A stretch of DNA of 64,000 nucleotides from Neobacillus drentensis NBRC 102427 (GCF_001591445.1 NZ_BCUX01000009.1:124001-188000); one strand, 5' to 3'. Shown: positions 1 to 8,787, counted from the stretch's first letter. Notes: generated by a model from the sequence alone, not told the origin. Translations and numbers: made by a program.

Positions 1-171
1 ACCTGGGTAAATCTTTGTACCGCGTTGACGGTAAAGGATTGAACCACCAGATACAAATTGTCCGTCTGCACGTTTAGCGCCAAGACGCTTAGCGTGTGAG
101 TCACGACCGTTTCTTGTAGAACCTACACCCTTTTTAGATGCAAACAACTGAAGATCTAATTTTAATAACAT
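1..171 (-). CDS. rpmA: Ribosomal protein L27, N-terminal part (cut by window edge)
   Basis: Large-subunit ribosomal protein bL27, which sits near the peptidyl-transferase centre. The first 57 codons are present, starting at ATG 171; the C-terminus lies outside the window. The protein begins [11 protein letters not shown] followed by [20 protein letters not shown], the bL27 signature. The leading LDLQLFA block is the Firmicutes N-terminal extension that is cut off after the Ala by the Prp protease. Prp is encoded directly upstream: its stop codon abuts this start with no spacer, so the two are probably translationally coupled in an rplU-prp-rpmA operon. Confidence 0.97.
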   Translation of the reverse strand, partial: MLLKLDLQLFASKKGVGSTRNGRDSHAKRLGAKRADGQFVSGGSILYRQRGTKIYPG

Positions 172-513
172 TTATTCCACCTCCTGCTTTTTGAAGGTAA
201 TCTTTATGTGCTTCCCGTATTCTTCTTCAATCGCCCGTAATGAAACAGCCATTCCTTCGAGAAGAAGCTGTACTTTCTCTTCTGTGCTTTCCGGAAGATT
301 TTCTGGAATCACACAGCGGAGAAAACCAGGCTTGTTTTCAAACTCTGGAGTCACACCTGTTAGGGCATGCACTGCATTGATTGTCCCTACAGATACTGCC
401 GAAGCCCCTGCACAAACGATATCCTCGCCATGCTTAGCAAACTTGGCATGTCCGCTCATTGTAAACGAATGAATAGTTCCGGACTCAGTACGATTAATCG
501 TAATTTGAATCAT
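172..513 (-). CDS. prp: Ribosomal-processing cysteine protease Prp (YsxB)
   Basis: Cysteine protease of 113 aa that removes the N-terminal extension of ribosomal protein L27. The catalytic pair is visible: His in SGHAKF (about residue 22) and Cys in DIVCAG (about residue 34). Length and the rplU-prp-rpmA arrangement are as in B. subtilis and Staphylococcus. The gene lies 15 nt after rplU and touches rpmA, so enzyme and substrate are made from the same message. The matching cleavage motif LDLQLFA is present at the start of the adjacent rpmA. Confidence 0.93.
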   Translation of the reverse strand: MIQITINRTESGTIHSFTMSGHAKFAKHGEDIVCAGASAVSVGTINAVHALTGVTPEFENKPGFLRCVIPENLPESTEEKVQLLLEGMAVSLRAIEEEYGKHIKITFKKQEVE

Positions 514-528
514 CTATGATCCAACACC

Positions 529-837
529 TTACGCGTTGATTTTTTCGATGATTACTTTAGTGTAAGGTTGACGATGACCTTGCTTCTTGTGGTAGTTTTT
601 CTTCGCTTTGTATTTGAAAACAGTAATTTTCTTTTGACGACCTTGCTTTTCAATTTTAGCTGTAACCGTAGCGCCTGCAACAACAGGGCTTCCTACTTTT
701 ACGTTTTCACCGCCAACGAAAAGAACTTTGTCAAAAGTAACTGTTTCACCAGCTTCTGCATTAAGTTTTTCAATGTAGATAGCTTGGCCTTCTTCAACTT
801 TCACTTGTTTACCACCAGTTTCAATAATTGCGTACAT
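529..837 (-). CDS. rplU: Ribosomal protein L21
   Basis: Large-subunit protein bL21, 102 aa, starting [11 protein letters not shown] and containing [18 protein letters not shown], the conserved RNA-binding tail. The start is ATG 837, with GGAGGTG at 844-850. A GTG three codons upstream (846) lies inside that ribosome-binding site and is not a credible start. First gene of the rplU-prp-rpmA operon. A leader hairpin upstream fits the L21 autoregulatory leader found in Bacillaceae. Confidence 0.97.
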   Translation of the reverse strand: MYAIIETGGKQVKVEEGQAIYIEKLNAEAGETVTFDKVLFVGGENVKVGSPVVAGATVTAKIEKQGRQKKITVFKYKAKKNYHKKQGHRQPYTKVIIEKINA

Positions 838-850
838 GAACTGCACCTCC

Positions 851-953
851 TTATAAACTCAGACTCGCCATATACAGGCGCTTATGCTTTCACACAAATC
901 TTATTACCTGTTCTGTGCGGTTGTAGCACGGGTGCTACAAACATAACATTAAA
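851..953 (-). ncRNA. L21 leader (5' UTR structure of rplU)
   Basis: Untranslated leader between the promoter and rplU. It holds a perfect 9-bp hairpin, TTGTAGCAC-GG-GTGCTACAA at 921-940. Bacillaceae carry a structured L21 leader thought to bind L21 for feedback control. Position and hairpin agree with that family, but the full covariance model was not tested. Confidence 0.55.
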
Positions 954-983
954 ATCCTAACATAAAATAGGCAAAAGTGTCAA
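954..983 (-). promoter_or_regulatory. SigmaA promoter of rplU-prp-rpmA
   Basis: -35 TTGACA (reverse complement of 978-983) and -10 TAGGAT (954-959), 18-nt spacer. It lies just downstream of the rng stop codon, about 120 nt before the rplU start, so the ribosomal-protein operon is separated from rng. Confidence 0.6.
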
Positions 984-1002
984 TAGAAATTTAGAAACAT
1001 GA

Positions 1003-2463
1003 TTAGGAATCCAACGCTTTTTGGGAAATCTCATTCACATTGCCAAACTGCTTCAAAATATAATAATGGCGGGGGGATGGCTGAACTGAAAAATACAGTT
1101 TGATATGGATGAGCTCCTCTAATGCCTCCCGGTGGACTTCATTTGGTCCTAACAACGCCTCTTTTACCTTGTCTGTGGTTTCCACCAAGACTGCCTCAAA
1201 TTCAGAATAGCGGTGCTCTAAGAGCTCACGCTCAAGCCTGAAGCCAACCGTTTCCGGGCTAAGGATTCTGCCCGTCCCATCACAAACAGGGCATTTGATC
1301 TCAAGTGCCTCGGAAAGGGTAACCTTGGTCTTCTTCCTCGTTAGTTGCAGGATGCCAAGCGGTGTAAAGCCAATCATTTTTGTTCGTTTTTGATCCTTGG
1401 TTAATTCCGTTTCCATCAGAGTGAGAATCGATTGTTTGTCCTTTTCGCGGGTCATATCAATGAAATCAATGAGGACGATACCACCAATATCGCGGAGACG
1501 CAGCTGCCTCACAACTTCTTTTGCTGCCAACTGGTTTGTTTTTAAGACCGTTTCCTGATAGTCCGTCTTCCCGGAAAATTTCCCAGTGTTCACATCAATG
1601 ATCGTCAATGCTTCCGTTTCGTCAAAAATAAGGTAGGCGCCATGCTCAAGCCAGACGATGCGCTTGAGGGCTTTATCGATTTCATGTTCCATTTTATGTA
1701 CAGAAAAAATATTCTCTTTTCCATTATAGTAAGTATAGTTCACCTGATTATTTATCTCTTCAAGCTGCTTTTTTAGGGCTAAATCGTCGACAATCACTTC
1801 TCCATTCGACATTCTCCCCACTTGGTCCATAATCATTTCGATAAAGGAGTCTTTTTGAAAAATTAGCCCTGGTTTTTTTAAAGCAGCGGCTTTCTGCAAA
1901 AGTTCTTCATGGTTTTGGCGCAGGTCTGTTAGTTCAGACAGGATATCTTCTTCTGTATTTGAAATGGCTGAGGTACGGAAAATAATCCCCTCTTCCACTG
2001 TTTTCAAACGACTGCCCATCCGGCGAAACGCTGCTTTTTGTCCTTCATCGGTGATTCTTTTGGAAACTGCCACGTAGCGACCTTTTGGCATATAGATGAG
2101 ATTGGGCCCTTGTATTTCAATAATCCCCGTCACCCGGGCACCTTTGGTCCCCGTTGCATCCTTATTGACCTGAACCAGCATTTTTTCACCCTGGTGGGCA
2201 AAGGATGTGACAGACTTTTGTTTTTCGGCAGATAAGAGATACGAGGGCAGCATATCACGGTGTAAATAGGCATTTTTCTCTTCACCAATATCAATGAATA
2301 CGGCATTCATCCCTGGCAGTACTTTCGTTACTGTCCCATAATAAATATTACCGACCAGAGATCGATGTTCTGGCCGGTCAAAAATGATATTTTCCACACG
2401 ATTGTTTTTCAGATAAGCAAATCGCTTTTCGCGTGAGTTGTAATTGATAATTAATGTTTCCAA
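1003..2463 (-). CDS. rng: Ribonuclease E/G family endoribonuclease
   Basis: Single-strand-specific endoribonuclease of 486 aa acting in RNA turnover and rRNA maturation. An N-terminal S1-type RNA-binding fold is visible (GNIYYGTVTKVLPGMNAVFIDIG). The catalytic core has two metal-binding Asp regions, IIDVNTGKF (about 300) and IVLIDFIDM (about 345). CPVCDGTGRI (about 395) is the zinc-link motif joining subunits. The E. coli RNase E degradosome scaffold tail is absent, so it is RNase G-length. Translation starts at TTG 2463 with GTGAGGT 7 nt upstream. B. subtilis has no RNase E/G and has spoIVFB next to rplU here; other Bacillaceae carry this gene at the same spot. Confidence 0.93.
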   Translation of the reverse strand: METLIINYNSREKRFAYLKNNRVENIIFDRPEHRSLVGNIYYGTVTKVLPGMNAVFIDIGEEKNAYLHRDMLPSYLLSAEKQKSVTSFAHQGEKMLVQVNKDATGTKGARVTGIIEIQGPNLIYMPKGRYVAVSKRITDEGQKAAFRRMGSRLKTVEEGIIFRTSAISNTEEDILSELTDLRQNHEELLQKAAALKKPGLIFQKDSFIEMIMDQVGRMSNGEVIVDDLALKKQLEEINNQVNYTYYNGKENIFSVHKMEHEIDKALKRIVWLEHGAYLIFDETEALTIIDVNTGKFSGKTDYQETVLKTNQLAAKEVVRQLRLRDIGGIVLIDFIDMTREKDKQSILTLMETELTKDQKRTKMIGFTPLGILQLTRKKTKVTLSEALEIKCPVCDGTGRILSPETVGFRLERELLEHRYSEFEAVLVETTDKVKEALLGPNEVHREALEELIHIKLYFSVQPSPRHYYILKQFGNVNEISQKALDS

Positions 2464-2503
2464 TCAAGCGACCTCACTTTTTTTCTTTTTATTATACTCT
2501 TAG

Positions 2504-3370
2504 TTAGTATGAAAATAGAAGGTCGCTGATTTTGTCGGTTAGTCGTTTTTCGGTGAAGTAGGCGTGTAGTAGTTCGTTTTCGTCTAGCATCCCTTTTTCT
2601 TTGCCGTCTGCTTCGACGATGATGGGATGTTTGCAGCCGCGTTGGAATTTTTCTAAGACGTGAATTAGCAGCTCCTCTTCATTGGCTTCTATCGGTTTCA
2701 AGGTCCGCAGATTGGATTTTTTCCCATAATAACGCTCCAATAAAAATCTCATAAAAATAAAGCGCCGTTGCTTCCATTCGTGGTAAAGCGAGAAATAGAG
2801 GAATCCGATGATGACCCAGACATTGATATGGGTCGGGGCTGCGATTGCAATGATCAGCGAAAAGATGGATAGGCTGACCCACGAAAGGATGAGCGTTAGA
2901 CGATGAGCGTCCGGGAAGGAACTTTTTAATGAGAGCAGTAAGAATACCAGTTTCCCGCCATCTAGCGGCCAAACCGGAAAAAAATTAAACACAAGAATCA
3001 TTAGATTATAGCTTAAGAATAGTTGAAAAAGGTCTTCAGGCATTAAATTGGCGCTAACCAACCCGTAGGCCAGGGCCACCATCCATACATGCTGGAGCGG
3101 CCCGGCAAGAACGACAATCGTCTCTTCTCTTAACGGTCGATTGCCATGCTCATCCATTTCGGCAACCCCGCCAAACGGCAGCAGAGTAATTTTCTTGATT
3201 CTCCATGAAAAAAAAGAAGCCGCAGCAGCATGCCCCATTTCATGAATAAAGATAATCCCAAGCAACAAGCAAACCTCAAGGAAATGAGCGGTAACAATGG
3301 AAAGTCCAATCACAATCCACAACAACGGATGGATAGTTATCAGCCGGAATAAATATAGAACTCTATTCAA
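2504..3370 (-). CDS. spoIVFB: Stage IV sporulation protein FB, pro-sigmaK processing site-2 protease
   Basis: Intramembrane zinc metalloprotease of 288 aa in the outer forespore membrane that cuts pro-sigmaK to active sigmaK. The site-2-protease motif HEMGHA is in an early membrane helix (about residue 44) and the second metal ligand region reads WPLDGGK (about 137). A CBS-like C-terminal domain follows (about 225-285), which in this family couples activity to ATP. The start is TTG 3370 with AGGTGA just upstream; it overlaps the end of spoIVFA by 8 nt, implying translational coupling with its inhibitor. Confidence 0.95.
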   Translation of the reverse strand: MNRVLYLFRLITIHPLLWIVIGLSIVTAHFLEVCLLLGIIFIHEMGHAAAASFFSWRIKKITLLPFGGVAEMDEHGNRPLREETIVVLAGPLQHVWMVALAYGLVSANLMPEDLFQLFLSYNLMILVFNFFPVWPLDGGKLVFLLLSLKSSFPDAHRLTLILSWVSLSIFSLIIAIAAPTHINVWVIIGFLYFSLYHEWKQRRFIFMRFLLERYYGKKSNLRTLKPIEANEEELLIHVLEKFQRGCKHPIIVEADGKEKGMLDENELLHAYFTEKRLTDKISDLLFSY

Positions 3371-4151
3371 AGCGAATCACCTGGATTGGGTCGATGAAAT
3401 CATCGCCCTTTTTTATCGCAAAGTAATATTTGCCTTTGGTTTTATCTTCTCCTGCAGACACTGAAACCGTGCCAACCTCTTGTCTTTTTTCGATATACTC
3501 ATATAAGTTAACCTTGATTTCGTCTAAGTTGCCATACCATGTCTCGGTCGAATCCGAATGCTGAATAATCACTGTTTTTCCTAAATCCTCCTTCACACCT
3601 GCGAAGGTAACGATGCCATCATTAATCGTTTGAACAGCTGCCCCTTTTCCTGTTTCAATCATGATACCCTGACCGTTTTTTTCAAAGTTTTCAAGAATTT
3701 TCCCCATCGCTGGGACGGAAAATTCCTTTTCAGCCACCTCTTTTTTCCTGGTTTGATCTTTTTCAGAAAATGGCAGGAGTGCTAGTGGCTTTCCAAATTT
3801 ACTTTCGTACCAGTTGGAAACAGTCGCAAACTTAAAATCCTTTTCCAGCGTTTGGGCGACCACATCTCTAGCAGGCTCAAAAGTAGCCGAATGGTTTCGA
3901 AATAGGATAGCTATCACTAGAAACAGGAGGACCGAGGACAATATTTTGAAAAAAAATACTTCCTTCTTAAATAATGGATGCCCGTCATCGCCATTACTGC
4001 TTTCTGAAGAAGTAAATTGATCAAATCCATATTTTTCATCGTCACTTGGCCAAGTAATTTGGCGGTCGGGACTTTTTACCGAGGTTGTTCCTTTATCATT
4101 TTTTCGCTTAGCGATTCGTCGCCGAATTTCTTCCGGTGTAGACCGAGTCAT
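3363..4151 (-). CDS. spoIVFA: Stage IV sporulation protein FA, regulator of SpoIVFB
   Basis: Mother-cell membrane protein of about 262 aa that holds SpoIVFB inactive, with BofA, until the forespore signal (SpoIVB) arrives. The N-terminal cytoplasmic part is charged (TPEEIRRRIAKRKND) and one transmembrane helix follows (FKILSSVLLFLVIAILF). The C-terminal LytM/M23-like domain (DGIVTFAG, VIIQHSDS, WYGNLDEI) is degenerate and probably non-catalytic. ATG 4151 is preferred because AAAAGGG sits 9 nt before it; ATG 4157 is possible. The reading frame is open further upstream but lacks a ribosome-binding site. Confidence 0.93.
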   Translation of the reverse strand: MTRSTPEEIRRRIAKRKNDKGTTSVKSPDRQITWPSDDEKYGFDQFTSSESSNGDDGHPLFKKEVFFFKILSSVLLFLVIAILFRNHSATFEPARDVVAQTLEKDFKFATVSNWYESKFGKPLALLPFSEKDQTRKKEVAEKEFSVPAMGKILENFEKNGQGIMIETGKGAAVQTINDGIVTFAGVKEDLGKTVIIQHSDSTETWYGNLDEIKVNLYEYIEKRQEVGTVSVSAGEDKTKGKYYFAIKKGDDFIDPIQVIRFE

Positions 4152-4183
4152 CCCCATCAACCCTTTTCCCACTAATTTGTACA

Positions 4184-4212
4184 AGTCTATGTGGGAGAAT
4201 GAAAGAGTATGT
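4184..4212 (-). promoter_or_regulatory. Candidate sigmaE promoter of spoIVFA-spoIVFB
   Basis: -10-like CATAGACT (4184-4191) and -35-like ACATACT (4206-4212), separated by 14 nt. These compare with the sigmaE consensus KMATATT / CATACANT. It lies 33 nt before spoIVFA. The spoIVF operon is a sigmaE regulon member in B. subtilis, so both position and sequence fit. Confidence 0.45.
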
Positions 4213-4214
4213 CT

Positions 4215-4251
4215 GAAAAAAAACAGCCTGTCCACAGGATTGTGGGCAGGC
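4215..4251 (-). terminator. Intrinsic terminator between minD and spoIVFA
   Basis: On the minus strand, an 11-bp stem with one mismatch (GCCTGCCCACA / TGTGGACAGGC, loop ATCC) is followed by a run of T. It ends the mre-min transcript just before the spoIVF promoter. Confidence 0.75.
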
Positions 4252-4290
4252 CGCTAGTATTAAAAATAAATTTCTTTGTACTTAGATTAG

Positions 4291-4440
4291 TGTCTAGCTC
4301 CAGCACCCAACGGCTAGTGGACTTCGCTCTTCTCCCTACGATAAGTCAACATCGAATCGCTATCGCTCTCCGTGTTTCCTTTATCTCAGTCGAAGCGCTC
4401 CAGTCCATACGCCGCTAAACGGGTACTTCCGCTTTTCGCT
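4291..4440 (-). repeat. Dispersed ~148-bp repeat, full-length copy 1
   Basis: Nearly full copy of an element that recurs inverted at 31693-31840 and in shortened form at 7717-7770 and 61831-61880. Shared blocks are TGTCTAGCTCCAGC, CTAGTGGACTTCGCTCTTC, TCCCTACGATAAGTCAACAT, CTCTCCGTGTTTCCTTTATC, TCAGTCGAAGCGCTCCAGTC and CATACGCCGCT. It ends exactly at the minD stop codon, contributing CGATAAAGCG. It contains no ORF and no transposase. Confidence 0.85.
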
Positions 4441-5244
4441 TTATCGTACACCGAAAAACTTTTTAAGTTTTGTAAACATACCCTTGTCTGCATTTTCAAG
4501 GGATTGCAACGGGATGGATTCACCAAGAATCCGTCTGGCTATATTTCGATAAGCAATCGATGCTTTGTTATTTGGATTGAGGGCAATTGGTTCACCGTGG
4601 TTCGAAGCTTTAATCACTTCGTCATCGTCCGCAACGATGCCAATCAGCTCGATCGATAAATGCTGGGTGACTTCATCAATCTCAAGCATATCCCCATTCT
4701 TCACCATATGATTTCGAATCCGGTTGATCACTAATTTCGGCGATTCCATATCGGGTTGCTTTTCAAGCAGGCCAATAATTCGGTCGGCATCCCGTACAGC
4801 AGATGCTTCTGGCGTGGTAACGACAATCGCCTTATCTGCTCCAGCGATAGCGTTTTGAAATCCTTGTTCAATTCCGGCTGGGCAATCAATAATGATATAA
4901 TCATAATCTTGCTTTAATTCTAAGATCAGTTCTTTCATTTGCTCTGGCTTCACAGCTGATTTATCAACGGTTTGCGCAGCCGGAAGTAAATATAATAACC
5001 CATCAAATCGTTTGTCCTTCACAAGCGCTTGATGAATTTTGCATCTTTTTTCGACAACATCAACCAAATCATAAATGATTCGGTTTTCAAGTCCCATAAC
5101 AACATCCAAGTTACGAAGACCGATATCGGTATCTACTAGACATACCTTTTTTCCTTGAAGGGCTAATGATGTGCCGATATTAGCAGAAGTTGTTGTTTTT
5201 CCTACTCCACCCTTACCGGATGTAATTACTATTGCCTCTCCCAC
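4441..5244 (-). CDS. minD: Septum site-determining ATPase MinD
   Basis: ParA/MinD-type ATPase of 267 aa that binds the membrane and recruits MinC, blocking division at the poles. The deviant Walker A GKGGVGKTT is at about residue 10, with VDTDIGLRNLD and IIDCPAG as further switch and Walker B regions. The C-terminal amphipathic membrane-targeting helix (FTKLKKFFGVR) ends the protein. Start GTG 5244 with AGGGGG upstream. The last codon and stop (CGA TAA) belong to the dispersed repeat, so the tail may have been trimmed compared with homologues. Confidence 0.97.
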   Translation of the reverse strand: MGEAIVITSGKGGVGKTTTSANIGTSLALQGKKVCLVDTDIGLRNLDVVMGLENRIIYDLVDVVEKRCKIHQALVKDKRFDGLLYLLPAAQTVDKSAVKPEQMKELILELKQDYDYIIIDCPAGIEQGFQNAIAGADKAIVVTTPEASAVRDADRIIGLLEKQPDMESPKLVINRIRNHMVKNGDMLEIDEVTQHLSIELIGIVADDDEVIKASNHGEPIALNPNNKASIAYRNIARRILGESIPLQSLENADKGMFTKLKKFFGVR

Positions 5245-5245
5245 T

Positions 5246-5926
5246 TTAATGTCCCCCTTCTAATCTCGTTAAATTAGGTCTTAATTGGATTAAAACTTGT
5301 AATCTATCAACAATGATTTGACGGTCATCATCGATGTATGCACATTCCATTTCTCGATTCTCATTGCTTTGGATGCTGTCTGGTGCTCTATTTAAACAAT
5401 CACTAATTCGAAGCTGGGATGGTTTCATACTTGACGCAGCAATGACGGCTTGGTCATTGCCATAGCAGCCGGCGTGGGCTAAACCTTTTAATGTCCCCAT
5501 TATAAAAATGTTTCCGCCTGCAATCACCGTTCCACCTGGATTGACATCGCCAATTAATAGCAGGTCGCCTGGTACTTCGAGGACTTGTCCTGAACGGATA
5601 ATTCTCGAAACCGTCACGACCTCCGTTTCGGCCAGTAACCTTCCTGCTTCTTCCTTTGTGATTACGTTTGATTCAATATCATCAACTTCAAAATTCTTCT
5701 TTTGACGAATTAAGTCTTTTAGCTCTCCCTGCTGCGATTCCGTTAGATAGCGGTTGCCAATTTCCACCTTGACTGAGGTTAATTGACGCTCATCCTGTGT
5801 CCTGGCATTTGCAGAAAGCTTATGGTCTAGTTCCCTTTTAAGTTCTTCGTAGGAACAGCTATCGTCAAGATGAAGGACGAGACCTTCCTTCGTTCCTTTT
5901 ATTGTAACATTTTGCCGTTTTTTCAT
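5246..5926 (-). CDS. minC: Septum site-determining protein MinC
   Basis: FtsZ-assembly inhibitor of 226 aa. The N-terminal domain (1-100) is variable. The C-terminal right-handed beta-helix (about 105-210) shows the repeat pattern [20 protein letters not shown] and [18 protein letters not shown], which binds MinD and FtsZ. The stop lies 1 nt from the minD start, so the pair is tightly coupled. Confidence 0.96.
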   Translation of the reverse strand: MKKRQNVTIKGTKEGLVLHLDDSCSYEELKRELDHKLSANARTQDERQLTSVKVEIGNRYLTESQQGELKDLIRQKKNFEVDDIESNVITKEEAGRLLAETEVVTVSRIIRSGQVLEVPGDLLLIGDVNPGGTVIAGGNIFIMGTLKGLAHAGCYGNDQAVIAASSMKPSQLRISDCLNRAPDSIQSNENREMECAYIDDDRQIIVDRLQVLIQLRPNLTRLEGGH

Positions 5927-6074
5927 GGAGAAATTTTCACCTCATAATAAGAAAGCAATTTCGAAACTTGCATAATTCATTCGTTTCATAGGGATTTGCA
6001 AACCCGCATGCTTATTTCGAATCAAAGTACATATCATACTTTAATAAAAATTCGACACGATGCGTCCATTCTCC

Positions 6075-6262
6075 TCTTTTTATAAAAGGCTATTTTCGCA
6101 TAGATTGTTGTTTTTCGTATAAGTTCATCAACCCGTATAACTTGATGCTTCGTGGCATCTTTTCGTATGAACATTTGCGAAAATTGCCTAGAAACTTAGT
6201 AAATGACCTTTATTAAGCTCCAAAAGCAACAAAGTTTACGAAAAGAGCCTTATAAAAAAATC
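6075..6262. mobile_element. Putative MITE-like element with ~36-bp imperfect terminal inverted repeats
   Basis: The 334-bp spacer between mreD and minC has no ORF. It is bounded by two imperfect inverted arms: 6075-6110 (TATAAAAGGCTATTTTCGCA ... GATTGTTG) and 6227-6262, whose complement reads TATAAGGCTCTTTTCGTAAA ... TTTGTTG. A second internal inverted pair is ATTTTCGCA at 6092-6100 and TGCGAAAAT at 6176-6184. The right arm runs into the mreD stop codon. The structure suits a non-autonomous element or a long RNA hairpin. No target-site duplication was identified. Confidence 0.45.
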
Positions 6263-6779
6263 ATTCTGTCCTCATTGCTTCCGAATGTTTTTCAAATAAC
6301 CACTTTAATGGATAGGCGGCAATCAGAGTAATAGCTGCATTTAGTAATAGGGTTGGGTAAAAGCGCAGGTTAATAAAACCCATAAAATCAAGGTCTGTTA
6401 CATGGATTAAAAAGTTCATTTCATACACGCCAATCTCTAATAACGAGATACCGAGCAGGCTAGCAAGAAAAGCAGTGATAAGGTTTGCTTGGAAAACCTG
6501 CAGTAATTTATAAATGAGGTACGAGATAAATGGATAAAGGAAAAAGTAAATACCGATAATTTCGACATAAACAATGTCAAATAAAAGGCCGAAGATGGCC
6601 GCATAAATAATCCCATGCTTTTTTCCGACAAAAATTGTAAGAAACAACAGGGATATGAATAGAAAATGGGGTACAAAAATTCGTTCAAAACCAAAAATCT
6701 TCGCCGGTAAAAACTCAACAAACAGACTTTCTAAAATAAAAAGGAAAAGAAACAAAAGAGGAAGAATGAATTTTCTCAA
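6261..6779 (-). CDS. mreD: Rod shape-determining protein MreD
   Basis: Integral membrane protein of 172 aa with about five hydrophobic helices. It is part of the elongasome with MreB, MreC, RodA and PBPs. The start is TTG 6779 in the ATGA-like overlap with the mreC stop, with GTGAGG just upstream, so it is coupled to mreC. The stop codon lies at the edge of the putative MITE-like element. Confidence 0.9.
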   Translation of the reverse strand: MRKFILPLLFLFLFILESLFVEFLPAKIFGFERIFVPHFLFISLLFLTIFVGKKHGIIYAAIFGLLFDIVYVEIIGIYFFLYPFISYLIYKLLQVFQANLITAFLASLLGISLLEIGVYEMNFLIHVTDLDFMGFINLRFYPTLLLNAAITLIAAYPLKWLFEKHSEAMRTE

Positions 6780-7657
6780 AACTCCCTCACCTTCCCATCA
6801 GATATTTCAGATTTAACAGGCTGAGTCATTAATCTATTAATGACAATCACATTTTCAATATCATAAAAGTCCGCCCCTGGTTTTACCAAGGCCGTTTGAT
6901 TTAAACCGTACTGGTCAGGTCTAACATCAACGACTTTTCCAATCATCAACCCTTTTGGAAAAACACCACCTAAACCGGAAGTAACAACGGTTTGACCTTT
7001 TTCTACTTTAGAACCAGAAGGAATTGCCTTAATTAACAGTAATTTTTGTTTGTCATCAAAACCTTGGACAAATCCATAGACATCTTTTTTCCCTTGGACG
7101 ACCGCTGAGATTCGATTTTTTGGATCCATGGCACTCAGCAGCTGTACGGTTGAACTAAATTGGGTTACATTTTTTACTTTTCCAATTAACCCGGTTGCGG
7201 TAACAACCGCCATATCTTTTTTAATGCCGTTTAGTTTGCCTTTGTCGATAATAATCATTTCATGCCAACGATCAGGGTTTCTGCCAATTACAGTAGCCGG
7301 TAATGGTTTGAAGTCTCTCAGGGTTGTTTTTTCACCGAGAATGTCACGCAGTTCTTGATTGTCTTTAGTCAACTCTTGGACTTGTGCTTCGAGATTGACA
7401 AGATTTTCGATCCGCGATTTTAATTCCTTATTCTCACCGTATGTATCTTGCAAATCCTGGAGATTTTCAAAAAAGCCTGCAACAAAATGGGTAGGCTTTG
7501 AAACCAGGGATTGAACCCAGCCGGTCGTATCTTTAACAAATTGCTCCGGCCAGGATAGTTTACTTCTCTCCCTTAAAGAAAACCCAATCAATGCCACGAG
7601 AACAATGATGCTGACAAGCAAAATAATCAGACGTTTATTCAGAAAGAACTGTGGCAT
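6776..7657 (-). CDS. mreC: Rod shape-determining protein MreC
   Basis: Bitopic membrane protein of 293 aa. One N-terminal transmembrane helix (LIILLVSIIVLVALIGFSL) is followed by a coiled coil (about 65-110, with IENLVNLEAQVQELTKDNQ) and extracellular beta-barrels (VIGRNPDRWHEMIIIDKG, GLIGKV). It links MreB filaments to cell-wall synthases. It overlaps mreD by 4 nt and lies downstream of mreB, separated by a shortened dispersed repeat. Confidence 0.95.
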   Translation of the reverse strand: MPQFFLNKRLIILLVSIIVLVALIGFSLRERSKLSWPEQFVKDTTGWVQSLVSKPTHFVAGFFENLQDLQDTYGENKELKSRIENLVNLEAQVQELTKDNQELRDILGEKTTLRDFKPLPATVIGRNPDRWHEMIIIDKGKLNGIKKDMAVVTATGLIGKVKNVTQFSSTVQLLSAMDPKNRISAVVQGKKDVYGFVQGFDDKQKLLLIKAIPSGSKVEKGQTVVTSGLGGVFPKGLMIGKVVDVRPDQYGLNQTALVKPGADFYDIENVIVINRLMTQPVKSEISDGKVREF

Positions 7658-7716
7658 GATTATACACCTCTATTTTTCTAGATAAAAAGTATAAGTAGTT
7701 TTTAAACATAGATATA

Positions 7717-7770
7717 TGTCCAGCTCCACCGTCTAGTGGACTTCGCTAAACGGACGTTTCCGCTTTATCG
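7717..7770 (-). repeat. Dispersed repeat, internally deleted copy 2
   Basis: Keeps both ends of the dispersed element (TGTCCAGCTCCACC, GTCTAGTGGACTTCGC, then AAACGG and CCGCTTTATCG) but lacks the middle. It overlaps the last Arg codon and stop of mreB (CGA TAA), just as copy 1 does for minD. Confidence 0.75.
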
Positions 7771-8787
7771 AGAATCTCGTGTTTTGTTCCTAAATAAATG
7801 AATATGATCCAATGCTTTTCCTGTTCCAATTGCTACGCAATCGAGTGGATTCTCGGCAATTAGGACCGGCATCTTTGTTTCTTCACTGATGGCTTTGTCC
7901 AAATTGCGAAGCAGCGCGCCCCCACCAGTTAGGACAATTCCACGGTCCATAATATCGGCGGCAAGCTCTGGAGGTGTTTTTTCCAACGTGTTCTTGACTG
8001 CTTCAACAATCGCATAAACCGTATCGCGTAATGCGCCGGCAATTTCTTTAGCAGTTATTTCAATCGTCTTTGGCAGACCTGTTAATAAATCCCGACCGCG
8101 AATTTCCATATTTTCAACACCATCAGGTTCCCCTGCGGAGCCGATTTCCATTTTAATCGCTTCTGATGTCCGTTCACCAATCATCAAATTATAATTTTTT
8201 CTGATATAAGTAATAATCGAATCGTCCATTTCATCACCAGCGACACGAATCGAAATGCTAGTAACAATTCCGCCTAATGAAATGATGGCAACTTCAGTAG
8301 TTCCTCCGCCAATATCAACGACCATACTGCCGGTTGGCTCCCAAACAGGCAAATTAGCGCCAATCGCTGCCGCAAATGGCTCCTCAATTGTATAGGCATC
8401 CTTTGCGCCTGCCTGTCTAGTCGCATCGATAACCGCTCTTTCCTCAACCGCTGTTATTCCCGATGGAACACAGACCATCACATAGGGATTGCCTGTAAAT
8501 ACGTTTTTTCCCTTCTGTGCTTGACGAATATGGTGCTTCATCATTGCTGCTGTTGTTTCAAAATCAGCAATGACTCCATCCTTCATCGGCCTAAGGGCAA
8601 CGATATTCCCTGGTGTTCGTCCAATCATATTTTTCGCGTCGTTACCAACCGCAACAATAGTTTTCGTATCTGTCTGCATCGCCACAACCGATGGCTCGCG
8701 TAAGACAATTCCTTTTCCTTTTACATAAACAAGGGTATTCGCAGTTCCCAAGTCAATCCCAAGATCTCTGGCTCTAATTCCAAACAT
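7765..8787 (-). CDS. mreB: Rod shape-determining protein MreB (bacterial actin)
   Basis: Actin-fold ATPase of 340 aa that forms membrane-bound filaments steering lateral wall synthesis. Motifs: phosphate-1 [16 protein letters not shown], phosphate-2 [15 protein letters not shown] and adenosine [15 protein letters not shown]. First gene of mreBCD-minCD. The C-terminal DSR-stop coincides with the dispersed repeat boundary. Confidence 0.98.
   Translation of the reverse strand: MFGIRARDLGIDLGTANTLVYVKGKGIVLREPSVVAMQTDTKTIVAVGNDAKNMIGRTPGNIVALRPMKDGVIADFETTAAMMKHHIRQAQKGKNVFTGNPYVMVCVPSGITAVEERAVIDATRQAGAKDAYTIEEPFAAAIGANLPVWEPTGSMVVDIGGGTTEVAIISLGGIVTSISIRVAGDEMDDSIITYIRKNYNLMIGERTSEAIKMEIGSAGEPDGVENMEIRGRDLLTGLPKTIEITAKEIAGALRDTVYAIVEAVKNTLEKTPPELAADIMDRGIVLTGGGALLRNLDKAISEETKMPVLIAENPLDCVAIGTGKALDHIHLFRNKTRDSR

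Noticed and set aside
921..940. Terminator of rng at the TTGTAGCAC hairpin
   Set aside because: No T-run follows on the minus strand, and the hairpin lies downstream of the rplU promoter. A leader structure is more likely.
4209..4659. Plus-strand open frames over the dispersed repeat and minD
   Set aside because: They are shadow frames antisense to minD and inside a repeat, without ribosome-binding sites or recognisable domains.
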